Source of the DNA: an uncultured Collinsella sp.
GTDB taxonomy: Bacteria > Actinomycetota > Coriobacteriia > Coriobacteriales > Coriobacteriaceae
Assembly: GCA_902478545.1 (NCBI GenBank)
Contig: CABSLA010000016.1
Span: forward strand, 1-14,561
Reading direction: 5' to 3'
DNA length: 14,561 bases
In this document: positions 4,632 to 10,624 of the stretch, piece by piece
Layout of the letters: the number at the start of each line of letters is the position of its first letter
Numbering within the stretch: the stretch's first letter is position 1
Translations under genes and position numbers: made by a program
Notes under the pieces: model-generated
Database searches by the model: none
What the model was told of the DNA's origin: nothing
Seen by the model: only the letters and a program-made list of their open reading frames with translations

Positions 4632-5228
4632 ATGGACAACGCAATTGACGAGCTCATAGCGGAATGCGGGGAAATCCTAGCAAACCCCGATTCCTACAAC
4701 CTCGTGAGCGAGGCCAAGAGAATCGAGTCGGCGCTAGAGACAGTTGTACCCAAGGTCCGCGTGGGCCTGAAGATGTTCCGCGCGACGATCGGCGGGCAGT
4801 CGTCATACGGGAAGAAAGATGCCGCCGAGGACATACGGCGGCTACAGGCGAAAGCGAAGCTATACGCCGATGACAGGCGCATGAGTTATGAGATTGAAAA
4901 GATAAAGTCCTCCACGGCGAGGACAAACGTGAGCGTCGAGCAGCACGCAGACAGCAATGCGACCTCAAGCTCGAGCTCGACGTCCTCATCTTCGCTGAGG
5001 GCATCCGTCGACAACTTGATGGAGACGATCGCTGCGGACCAGGGACTCACTACGGAAGACAAAGACATGCTCGCAGCATGCCTCGCCCAGATGGAATTGG
5101 CAGCAAAGCGTGGCGACCAGGCATCGCTGGCCGACCGCATGATCAAGGGATTGGAGATAGCGAAGAAGGGCGGTGAACTGGTAGCAGGCATCCTCTCCGT
5201 CGGAGGGAAGATTGCGGGCTTCCTCTAG
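4632..5228 (+). CDS. unrecognised accessory protein, two helical parts joined by a Ser-rich linker
   Basis: This 198-residue protein is not recognised. The N-terminal part (1-95) is helical and charged (DELIAECGEILANPDSYNLV, then KLYADDRRMSYEIEKIKSS). Residues 108-122 form a Ser/Thr linker (NATSSSSSTSSSS). The C-terminal part (123-180) is helical, followed by a short tail GGELVAGILSVGGKIAGFL that is Gly-rich and hydrophobic and resembles an amphipathic membrane-active helix, though too short for a firm transmembrane call. The start was chosen for the AGGAG site 8 nt upstream; an in-frame start upstream would cross the terminator hairpin. Its place between repressor and integrase, with its own promoter, is typical of cargo expressed from a silent element, such as superinfection exclusion or other defence. 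That role is inferred from place only. It overlaps the convergent next gene by 4 nt. Confidence 0.75.
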   Translation: MDNAIDELIAECGEILANPDSYNLVSEAKRIESALETVVPKVRVGLKMFRATIGGQSSYGKKDAAEDIRRLQAKAKLYADDRRMSYEIEKIKSSTARTNVSVEQHADSNATSSSSSTSSSSLRASVDNLMETIAADQGLTTEDKDMLAACLAQMELAAKRGDQASLADRMIKGLEIAKKGGELVAGILSVGGKIAGFL

Positions 5229-5515
5229 ACGCCCATGTACCCGATGAGGACCCATTGCCCGGTCTGCGGGCACCTCACGGCGCGCGCGTCGTACTCGGAC
5301 GCCAGGGAGTACGCGCACGGCCTGAGCGTCGCAAACGGGACGGGGCCCGCGGTGCCGTCCTTCACGCCCAGGGCGACGACTTTCACGGTGTCCCCGCGCT
5401 CCTGCGACACGAGTTCGTACCCCAAGCTCAACGGGATGCCCGTGAGCCCGTCGTAGATCATCGTGTCGGGGGAATCGTCCTCGTACGTGTATGCGCCGAC
5501 GCTATAGCGAGCCAT
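5225..5515 (-). CDS. small hypothetical protein
   Basis: This 96-residue protein is unrecognised. It starts at ATG with a good TGGAGG site 6 nt upstream. It appears rich in beta strands (ARYSVGAYTYEDDSPDTMIY, YELVSQERGDTVKVVALGVK, GQWVLIGYMGV), with no membrane segment. It has two cysteines, C67 and C81. The minus frame is preferred over the opposite-strand frame because of the ribosome binding site and G/C-rich third positions. Its stop codon overlaps that of the convergent gene 4632-5228 by 4 nt, so the two transcripts would collide or form a tail-to-tail pair. Confidence 0.65.
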   Translation of the reverse strand: MARYSVGAYTYEDDSPDTMIYDGLTGIPLSLGYELVSQERGDTVKVVALGVKDGTAGPVPFATLRPCAYSLASEYDARAVRCPQTGQWVLIGYMGV

Positions 5516-5572
5516 GGGTACCTCCAGGAGCGTGAATGGTGTTCATCACGATTATGACCCGCGGCGCGGCTA

Positions 5573-5637
5573 GGTTTTTTCGATTTTTTCTAAAAAACCC
5601 AAGCTGGCACCTCGGCTGTCAAAGATTCTTTGACAGC
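5573..5637. repeat. two hairpins in the gap 5516-5770
   Basis: GGTTTTTT (5573-5580) pairs with AAAAAACC (5592-5599). GCTGTCAAAG (5615-5624) pairs exactly with CTTTGACAGC (5628-5637) over 3 bases. The second is a long palindrome of operator size, upstream of the minus-strand gene at 5515. Apart from these, the repeat copy at 5651-5685 and the hicA promoter, I see nothing in this gap. Confidence 0.5.
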
Positions 5638-5650
5638 TCCAGACATAAAG

Positions 5651-5685
5651 AAACCCCGTGCGGCAATCTTGGCGGATCCGTGTGG
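5651..5685. repeat. direct repeat copy 1 flanking hicAB
   Basis: Positions 5660-5680 (21 bp, containing CAATCTTGGCGGATCC) recur exactly at 6475-6495, 815 bp away. The similarity extends to about 35 bp with transitions only. This copy can fold on the plus strand using G-U pairs and is followed by TCAATTTT. Confidence 0.8.
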
Positions 5686-5706
5686 TCAATTTTAAAACTA
5701 TAAATA

Positions 5707-5748
5707 CTTGATAATTTACTTGATTGCTAACTATCAACTGTTTATAAT
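5707..5748 (+). promoter_or_regulatory. hicAB promoter with operator-like half-sites
   Basis: TTGATT (5720-5725), a 17-bp spacer and a perfect TATAAT (5743-5748). ACTTGAT occurs twice (5707 and 5719 areas) and an inverted ATCAACT lies in the spacer. This spacing fits autorepression by a DNA-binding HicB. Confidence 0.7.
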
Positions 5749-5770
5749 TAAATTGTCGAAAGGAGGAGAG

Positions 5771-5959
5771 ATGCCCAAGGAGCAGGAGCCCGCGCAGGTG
5801 CTCAAGCGGTTCAAGAAGGAGGGTTGGACGCTCTACACCGGCAAGGGCAGCCACGTGGTCGCGCGAAAGGACGGAATCCAGATCAGCGTGCCCACCTCCA
5901 AGAAGGAGATACCGATAGGGACGTACCGAAAAATAGCTAAGACGGCGGGGTGGCTCTAG
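5771..5959 (+). CDS. hicA: HicA-family mRNA interferase toxin
   Basis: This 62-residue protein has the HicA double-stranded-RNA-binding-like fold pattern: VLKRFKKEGWTLYTGKGSHV with the family's catalytic-type histidine at H28 in GSH, then a strand (QISVPTS) and KEIPIGTYRKIAKTAGW as the last helix. HicA proteins cut mRNA when free of HicB. The ATG was chosen for the AAAGGAGGAG site 4 nt upstream. HicB follows after 26 nt in the same direction. A good promoter precedes it. Length and motif order are normal, so the toxin looks intact. Confidence 0.9.
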   Translation: MPKEQEPAQVLKRFKKEGWTLYTGKGSHVVARKDGIQISVPTSKKEIPIGTYRKIAKTAGWL

Positions 5960-5985
5960 CCCCGCCCCCTTGGGGGTCGAAAGAT

Positions 5986-6444
5986 ATGAAGACATACGTT
6001 TACCAGGCGGTGCTCACACCCGACGAGGACGGCGGCTACGACGTGGAGTTTCCCTCACTGCCGGGATGCTTCACCTGCGGCGACACGATTGCCGAGGCCG
6101 CCGAGCAGTCCGTGGACGCGGCGAGCACCTACGTGGCCGCGCTCGTGAAGGACGGTCTTGCCGTGCCTGAGCCCGAGTTCATCGAGCCCGCAGACGGCGG
6201 GCTCTCCATGATGGTCGCCTTCTCCACGGACGAGGGGTACATCGTGGAGGGCGAGACGGTCTCGGCGGCCGAAGCCGCGCGCAGGCTCTCCGTCTCCCCC
6301 GGCAGGATCACCCACATGCTCGACTCGGGGATCCTTACGGGCTACCGCAAGGGCCGCCGTACCTACGTGACCGTGGAGAGCATAGCGGCGCGTCTGACCG
6401 ACACGCCCCGCTCGGGCAGGCCCAAGCGCCGCGCAGTCGCGTAG
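5986..6444 (+). CDS. hicB: HicB-family antitoxin with excisionase-like DNA-binding domain
   Basis: This 152-residue protein has the HicB partial RNase-H-like fold at 1-60: YQAVLTPDEDGGYDVEFPSL, PGCFTCGDTIAEA, then a helix to VKDG. It neutralises HicA by binding it. The C-terminal part (about 91-137) is a helix-turn-helix beginning VSAAEAARRLSVSPGRITHM and ending with GYRKGRRTYVTVESIAARL, which resembles the MerR/excisionase fold rather than the ribbon-helix-helix or XRE domain usual in HicB. The C-terminus is basic (SGRPKRRAVA). The ribosome binding site is weak (GAAAG), so translation may depend on hicA. It is placed in the toxin-first order typical of hicAB. Confidence 0.85.
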   Translation: MKTYVYQAVLTPDEDGGYDVEFPSLPGCFTCGDTIAEAAEQSVDAASTYVAALVKDGLAVPEPEFIEPADGGLSMMVAFSTDEGYIVEGETVSAAEAARRLSVSPGRITHMLDSGILTGYRKGRRTYVTVESIAARLTDTPRSGRPKRRAVA

Positions 6445-6460
6445 CCGGCCTCAACGCAAA

Positions 6461-6503
6461 CAAAAAAGCCCCGCGCGGCAATCTTGGCGGATCCGCACGG
6501 GGC
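6461..6503 (-). terminator. direct repeat copy 2, hairpin with T-run on the minus strand
   Basis: GCCCCGCGCGG (6468-6478) pairs with CCGCACGGGGC (6493-6503), with one A:C mismatch that is a G-U pair on the minus strand, where TTTTTTG follows. It contains the 21-bp repeat 6475-6495. It would stop minus-strand transcription from the integrase side. On the plus strand it forms a stable hairpin between hicB and the integrase gene. Confidence 0.65.
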
Positions 6504-6541
6504 ACATGCCCTCCGGCAAAAGGGAAAGGCAGGACCATTAT

Positions 6542-7780
6542 ATGTCAGCCAACGATACTTCGAGGTCAAAACTCGGCTCCAAGCGCGAGGTCGCGCCCGG
6601 CAAGTGGGTGATCCGCGTGCAGGCGGGCTTCCGCGCGGACGGCCACGTGCGGCGCGTGTCGCGCACCGTCCACGGCACCGAGACCGAGGCCGATATCGCC
6701 ATCGCCCAGCTCGCACAGGAGCTCGGCGTGTCCCAGGCGGCGCACGCGGGCGTGACGCTTGACATGTACTACTGGGGAGTTTTCCGCGATTCCCCCAGCA
6801 ACCGCGGCAAGCCGCGCTCCTGTGCGAGCCTGCGCGAGTACGACGGTCAGATGTGCAACTACATCTCCCCCGTCCTGGGGAGCATCGACATCTCCGAGAT
6901 AACCCACGACATGATGCGCAGCTGTATCGAGCGCTCGGGCGCGCCGGCAAAGACCAAGACCACCCTGCGCGCCGTCATGCGCCGAGCCTTCGACGACGGC
7001 TGGGTAACTGTGGAGCCCTTCCGCCGTCGCGTGATCGCGCCCAAGACGAAGCAGGCGCCCGTTGAGCCGTGGAGCATCCCCGAGGCTGCCGAGGCGCTGC
7101 GCAGGCTCGCCGCCAGCGACGACCGCGCCGATCTGGTCATGAACGCCTACCTGATATTGGGCCTGAGCGGGCTGCGCAAGGAGGAGGCGCTGGCGGTGCG
7201 CCCGTGCGACCTCAAGGTCACCACGACCTACGACTTCGCCACGGGCCAGCCGACCGTCTCGGAGTACATCGAGGTCTGCCGCGCGTACACGGACGAGGAC
7301 GGCGTGAAGGAGACCAAGAACGCCCATTCCGTGCGCACCGTGCCGGTTTTATTGGCAGGCCGCGAGCGCCTGCACCAGATCATGGACGAGTTGCGCCCGG
7401 GCATAACCGTCGAGGGCGGCACTTCGGTTATGGAGCAGGTGCGCGAATGGAGCGGCCAGCGCATCGTGAACATGCGCGGCGACAACCTCGTGCGGGCGTG
7501 GCGGCGCATGTGCGTGCGCCATGACCTGCGGTATATCCCTCCTAAGGCCCTGCGCCACACGTCCGAGACCATCATGGCGGCGACCGAGGTCGACCCCCTG
7601 AGCATCATGGACCTGCACGGACATACGGACCTGGGGACAGATTACCGCCATTACATCAAACCGGGCCTCGCGGAGCGCGAGAAGGCCGCCAGGCAGGTCG
7701 GCCGCGCCCTGCAGATTGTCGAGGGCGGCGGCGCTGACGGCGGTTTTAATGGCACCGGTCTGGATGCCGAAACGCTCTAA
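6542..7780 (+). CDS. int: tyrosine recombinase (integrase)
   Basis: This 412-residue phage/element integrase has an arm-type DNA-binding N-terminus (about 10-65, KREVAPGKWVIRVQAGF), a core-binding SAM-like domain (about 70-165, SLREYDGQMCNYISPVLGSI) and the catalytic domain. Catalytic residues are visible: R212 in GLSGLRKEEAL, K259 in ETKNAHSVRTVPV, R338 in KALRHTSE, H361 in HGHTD and the nucleophile Y371 in YRHYIKP, ten residues after H361 as usual. The first His of HxxR is replaced by Lys (K335), a tolerated variant. The start was chosen for AGGCAGGA 7 nt before ATG. It ends 160 bp from the 3' end of tRNA-Lys, the probable target. The excisionase-like gene at 2454-2684 may partner it. Confidence 0.93.
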   Translation: MSANDTSRSKLGSKREVAPGKWVIRVQAGFRADGHVRRVSRTVHGTETEADIAIAQLAQELGVSQAAHAGVTLDMYYWGVFRDSPSNRGKPRSCASLREYDGQMCNYISPVLGSIDISEITHDMMRSCIERSGAPAKTKTTLRAVMRRAFDDGWVTVEPFRRRVIAPKTKQAPVEPWSIPEAAEALRRLAASDDRADLVMNAYLILGLSGLRKEEALAVRPCDLKVTTTYDFATGQPTVSEYIEVCRAYTDEDGVKETKNAHSVRTVPVLLAGRERLHQIMDELRPGITVEGGTSVMEQVREWSGQRIVNMRGDNLVRAWRRMCVRHDLRYIPPKALRHTSETIMAATEVDPLSIMDLHGHTDLGTDYRHYIKPGLAEREKAARQVGRALQIVEGGGADGGFNGTGLDAETL

Positions 7781-7782
7781 AT

Positions 7783-7815
7783 TGCATTTTCTAGGTCCAT
7801 TACCTGCTAAATGCA
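7783..7815. repeat. nested palindrome between integrase and tRNA
   Basis: TGCATTT (7783-7789) and AAATGCA (7809-7815) enclose AGGT-N5-ACCT (7793-7805). It may be a recombinase or excisionase binding site near the attachment point, or a hairpin in the integrase mRNA tail. Confidence 0.4.
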
Positions 7816-7816
7816 T

Positions 7817-7852
7817 AAAACGCCCCCTGCCGCGCATAAACGGCAGGGGGCG
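7817..7852 (-). terminator. strong hairpin downstream of the integrase gene
   Basis: CGCCCCCTGCCG (7821-7832) pairs perfectly with CGGCAGGGGGCG (7841-7852). On the minus strand it is followed by TTTTATG, fitting a terminator for transcripts coming from the tRNAs. On the plus strand only TAAAAC follows, so it is a weaker stop for int. Confidence 0.6.
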
Positions 7853-7900
7853 TAAAACACGAACGGTAACGGACGGTTATGATTCGGCTTCTCGGTAAAC

Positions 7901-7928
7901 AAAAAAGGTCAGCGCCGAAGCGCTGACC
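7901..7928 (-). terminator. intrinsic terminator of the tRNA transcript
   Basis: On the minus strand GGTCAGCGC TTCG GCGCTGACC is followed by six T. The stem is perfect with the stable TTCG-type loop. It lies 12 bp downstream of the tRNA-Lys 3' end. Confidence 0.85.
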
Positions 7929-7939
7929 TGTGCGTTCTT

Positions 7940-7962
7940 TGGTGGGCCGTCAGGGGGTCGAA
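7940..7962. other. probable attachment site at the 3' end of tRNA-Lys
   Basis: The integrase gene ends 160 bp away and points at the tRNA 3' end, the usual arrangement for tRNA-targeting integrases. The exact core cannot be set, because the other junction lies outside the window and no second copy of the tRNA 3' sequence is seen in it. Confidence 0.45.
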
Positions 7963-8015
7963 CCCTGGACCTTGGGATTAAGAGTCCCCTGCTCTACCAA
8001 CTGAGCTAACGACCC
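7940..8015 (-). tRNA. tRNA-Lys (anticodon CTT)
   Basis: The 76-nt cloverleaf has acceptor strands GGGTCGT and ACGGCCC (one G-T pair), anticodon CTT at 7982-7980 in the loop CTCTTAA, the T-arm GGTTCGACCCC and an encoded CCA. It is the second of two tRNAs, 22 nt after tRNA-His. Confidence 0.95.
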
Positions 8016-8037
8016 GATATCAACACGAAGCAAGAAC

Positions 8038-8115
8038 TGGGGTGGGTAAAGGGACTCGAACCCTCGACCTACGGGACCACAACCCGTCGCTCTAGCCAAC
8101 TGAGCTACACCCACC
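8038..8115 (-). tRNA. tRNA-His (anticodon GTG)
   Basis: Cloverleaf with anticodon GTG at 8080-8078 in the loop TTGTGGT. The extra 5' G (position -1) opposite C73, the identity mark of tRNA-His, is present, as is an encoded CCA at 8038-8040. Confidence 0.95.
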
Positions 8116-8141
8116 GTGTCCTGTGCGCTTCGCGCTCGACT

Positions 8142-8170
8142 ATTATTGCAAGGAACGCCACGCGATGCAA
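8142..8170 (-). promoter_or_regulatory. promoter of the tRNA-His/tRNA-Lys unit
   Basis: On the minus strand TTGCAT, a 17-bp spacer and AATAAT (8147-8142) lie about 27 bp before tRNA-His. The short GCGCTTCGCGC palindrome follows in the leader. Confidence 0.6.
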
Positions 8171-8177
8171 GCCCCAA

Positions 8178-8196
8178 TTTTCAAGAATTTTGAAAA
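8178..8196. repeat. A+T-rich palindrome upstream of the aminotransferase gene
   Basis: TTTTCAA-N5-TTGAAAA is a perfect inverted repeat between the divergent tRNA and aminotransferase units. It may be an operator or promoter upstream element. Confidence 0.35.
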
Positions 8197-8280
8197 GAGT
8201 TTTTCGAGCGCGTTTCGAGCAATTCCCACCGGTTCCATAGGAGTAAACTTGCCCCACTGCAAATCCTCGAAAGGACCGGC

Positions 8281-9462
8281 ATGAAAGAACTCTCCAACCG
8301 CACGGCAACATTTACCGATTCGGTCATCCGCCGCATGACACGCATCTCCAATAAGTACGATGCCGTCAATCTCTCGCAGGGCTTCCCCGACTTCGATCCT
8401 CCGGCGCAGCTGCTCAACAGCCTGAGCACCATCGCCGCCGACCCCAAGCCGCTCTACCACCAGTACTCCATTACCTGGGGCTCCCAGGCCATGCGCGAGG
8501 CGCTCGCCGCCAAACAGGAGCACTTTATGGGCATGCCGATCGACCCCAACCAGAATATCGTGGTCACCTGCGGCTCCACCGAGGCCATGATGGCCGCCAT
8601 GATGACGGTCACGAACCCCGGCGATAAGGTCGTCATCTTCTCGCCGTTCTACGAGAACTACGGCGCCGACACGATCCTTTCGGGTGCCGAGCCCATCTAC
8701 GTGCCGCTCAACCCGCCCACATTCGACTTTGACCGCGAGACACTCGAGGCGGCCTTCCGCGACAACGACCCCAAGGCCATCGTCCTGTGCAACCCTTCCA
8801 ACCCCTGCGGCAAGGTCTTTACGCGCGAGGAGCTCACCTTTATCGCCGACCTCTGCAAAAAGTACGACGCCTACTGCATTACCGACGAGGTATACGAGCA
8901 CATCGTCTACGCGCCCCACGAGCACGTCTATATGGCCACGCTGCCCGGCATGTTCGAGCGAACCATCAGCTGCAGTTCGCTGTCTAAGACGTACTCCATC
9001 ACCGGCTGGCGTCTTGGCTACACCATTGCCCCGGCCCAGATCACCGAGCGCATCAAGAAGGTCCACGACTTCCTCACCGTGGGTGCCGCCGCTCCCCTGC
9101 AGGAAGCCGTCGTCACCGCCCTCAATTTCGACGGCAGCTATTACGATGAGGTCCTTGACCTCTATACCGCCAAACGCGACCTGTTCTGCCAAGGGCTCGA
9201 TAGTATCGGACTTAAGCACAACGTACCGCAGGGCGCCTACTACGTGATGATGGATATCTCTGAGTTTGGCTACGACAGCGACCTCGAGTTCTGCGAGGAC
9301 CTGGCCTCAAAGGTGGGCGTGGGCGCAGTGCCCGGCTCGAGCTTCTTCCGCGAGCCCGTCAACCATCTGATTCGTTTCCACTTTGCCAAGCGAGACGAGA
9401 CGCTTAACGCGGCACTGGAGAACCTCAAGTCTCTACGTGATAAAATCAAGCCGCGCGGGTAA
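8281..9462 (+). CDS. class I/II PLP-dependent aminotransferase
   Basis: This 393-residue cytoplasmic enzyme belongs to the fold-type I aminotransferases (AAT_I family). It moves amino groups between an amino acid and a 2-oxo acid using pyridoxal phosphate. Visible landmarks are the N-terminal NLSQGFPDFDPP, N174 in NPSNPCG, D202 and Y205 in TDEVYEH, the PLP lysine K236 in SLSKTYSITGWRLGY, and R365 in HLIRFHFAK for the substrate carboxylate. The sequence looks closest to the methionine/kynurenine/aspartate-type group (SQGFPDF is typical), but substrate cannot be fixed. The start has a GAAAGGA site 6 nt upstream. It is a single-gene unit, closed by a strong terminator at 9489-9530. Confidence 0.93.
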   Translation: MKELSNRTATFTDSVIRRMTRISNKYDAVNLSQGFPDFDPPAQLLNSLSTIAADPKPLYHQYSITWGSQAMREALAAKQEHFMGMPIDPNQNIVVTCGSTEAMMAAMMTVTNPGDKVVIFSPFYENYGADTILSGAEPIYVPLNPPTFDFDRETLEAAFRDNDPKAIVLCNPSNPCGKVFTREELTFIADLCKKYDAYCITDEVYEHIVYAPHEHVYMATLPGMFERTISCSSLSKTYSITGWRLGYTIAPAQITERIKKVHDFLTVGAAAPLQEAVVTALNFDGSYYDEVLDLYTAKRDLFCQGLDSIGLKHNVPQGAYYVMMDISEFGYDSDLEFCEDLASKVGVGAVPGSSFFREPVNHLIRFHFAKRDETLNAALENLKSLRDKIKPRG

Positions 9463-9488
9463 GGACGGCCCGGCAGCTAAAGTAGCCA

Positions 9489-9530
9489 AAGAAGCCTCGC
9501 ACCGCCCGCCGCGTTGCGAGGCTTCTTTTT
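9489..9530 (+). terminator. intrinsic terminator of the aminotransferase gene
   Basis: AGAAGCCTCGCA (9490-9501) pairs with TGCGAGGCTTCT (9514-9525), followed by TTTTTAT. It lies 27 nt after the stop codon. Confidence 0.9.
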
Positions 9531-9537
9531 ATAACGC

Positions 9538-9565
9538 TTTCTTAAATAGTTTAGAGCCCTATACT
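9538..9565 (+). promoter_or_regulatory. probable promoter of the fructokinase gene
   Basis: TATACT (9560-9565) is a good -10 box. The -35 at 16 bp (TTTCTT) is weak. The start codon follows 38 bp downstream. Confidence 0.45.
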
Positions 9566-9603
9566 CTAGTCACGGAGCAACTCGTCCCAGAGAGAGGAAT
9601 ACT

Positions 9604-10494
9604 ATGGCAGATCAGCAGCTTATCGGAGCGCTCGAGGCCGGCGGCACCAAGATGGTCTGCGCCACGGGCTATGCAGACGGTACGGTCCTGGAGCGTGAGC
9701 AGATCGCGACCACGACCCCGCAGGAGACCGTTGAGGCCGTCAATGCATGGTTTGCCGACAAGGGCATCACCGCGCTGGGCATCGGCGCCTTTGGCCCCAC
9801 CGCAGTCAACCCCGCGTCGCCCCAATACGGCAAGATCCTGGAGACGCCCAAAACGGCATGGCGCTACTTTGATCTGCTGGGCACCATCCAAAACGAGCTC
9901 AATATTCCCTGTGGCTACGACACCGACGTCAACGTTGCCTGCTTGGGCGAGGTCACCTTTGGTTGCGCCCAGGGCCTCACCGACGTGGTCTACCTGACCA
10001 TCGGCACCGGCGTGGGCGCCGGCGTGCTCTCGGGCGGTAAGCTCGTACACGGCATGATGCATCCCGAGGCCGGCCACATCCTGGTCACGCGCGACCCGCG
10101 CGACACCATCGGCGAGCATAGCGCCTGCCCCTTCCATGACAACTGCCTCGAGGGCCTCATCGCCGGCCCTGGCGTTAAAAAGCGCTGGGATGGCAAGAGC
10201 GCCGGAGACATGGCCGATGACCCGGAGGCCATGGACCTGCTCGCAGGCTATCTGGCACAGGCGCTCATGACCTACACGCTGTGCTACGCACCGCAAAAGA
10301 TCATCATCGGCGGCGGCGTGGCCGACCACACCCCCATCGTGCCGCTCGCACGCAAAAAGTGCGCCGAGATGCTCAACGGCTATATCGTCACGCCCGAGGT
10401 CAACGACATCGATAACTACATCGTCAACAACAGCCTCGAGGGCAAGCAGGGCATCATGGGCTGCCTGGCCCTGGGCGCACAGGCGCTTCAGTAG
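9604..10494 (+). CDS. ROK-family fructokinase
   Basis: This 296-residue protein is a ROK-family sugar kinase, most likely fructokinase (ATP plus fructose to fructose 6-phosphate, cytoplasm). The N-terminal phosphate loop is IGALEAGGTKMVCATG. The catalytic aspartate is D108 in YDTDVNVA, and TIGTGVGAG (132-140) is the second nucleotide loop. The zinc site is complete: H158 in HPEAGH, C175, H178 and C181 in CPFHDNC. ECLEGL-type CLEGLIAGPG follows. The C-terminal KIIIGGGVA closes the ATP site. The EAGGTK start and zinc pattern match the Bacillus-type fructokinases; another hexose cannot be excluded. The ribosome binding site is AGAGAGGA. It is a single-gene unit ending in a bidirectional terminator. 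Confidence 0.9.
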   Translation: MADQQLIGALEAGGTKMVCATGYADGTVLEREQIATTTPQETVEAVNAWFADKGITALGIGAFGPTAVNPASPQYGKILETPKTAWRYFDLLGTIQNELNIPCGYDTDVNVACLGEVTFGCAQGLTDVVYLTIGTGVGAGVLSGGKLVHGMMHPEAGHILVTRDPRDTIGEHSACPFHDNCLEGLIAGPGVKKRWDGKSAGDMADDPEAMDLLAGYLAQALMTYTLCYAPQKIIIGGGVADHTPIVPLARKKCAEMLNGYIVTPEVNDIDNYIVNNSLEGKQGIMGCLALGAQALQ

Positions 10495-10574
10495 CAGACG
10501 CACCCACAGGGCGTGGCGGGCTCGGCAAATCCAACCTACGGAACGACGCCACCACGCCCCATATAAGCCCTCAA

Positions 10575-10624
10575 ATAAAAAAGGCCGCCTAGGACCAAAC
10601 AATACGTCCTAGGCGGCTTTTTTG
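10575..10624. terminator. bidirectional terminator between fructokinase and VanZ-like genes
   Basis: GCCGCCTAGGAC (10584-10595) pairs with GTCCTAGGCGGC (10606-10617), with AAAAAA before and TTTTTT after, so it works on both strands. The right arm contains the stop codon and last codons of the VanZ-like gene. Confidence 0.9.

Noticed and set aside
5235..5456. Plus-strand frame with a CPVCGH motif, opposite the gene at 5225-5515
   Set aside because: A single CxxC could suggest a zinc ribbon, but there is no second pair and no ribosome binding site; the minus frame has a strong TGGAGG.
8143..9219. Minus-strand open frame opposite the aminotransferase gene
   Set aside because: Composition is typical of an antisense frame (Gly/Val/Asp/His-rich), and the plus frame has all aminotransferase motifs.
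9559..10602. Minus-strand open frame opposite the fructokinase gene
   Set aside because: The plus frame has every ROK landmark; the minus frame has none and crosses two regulatory regions.
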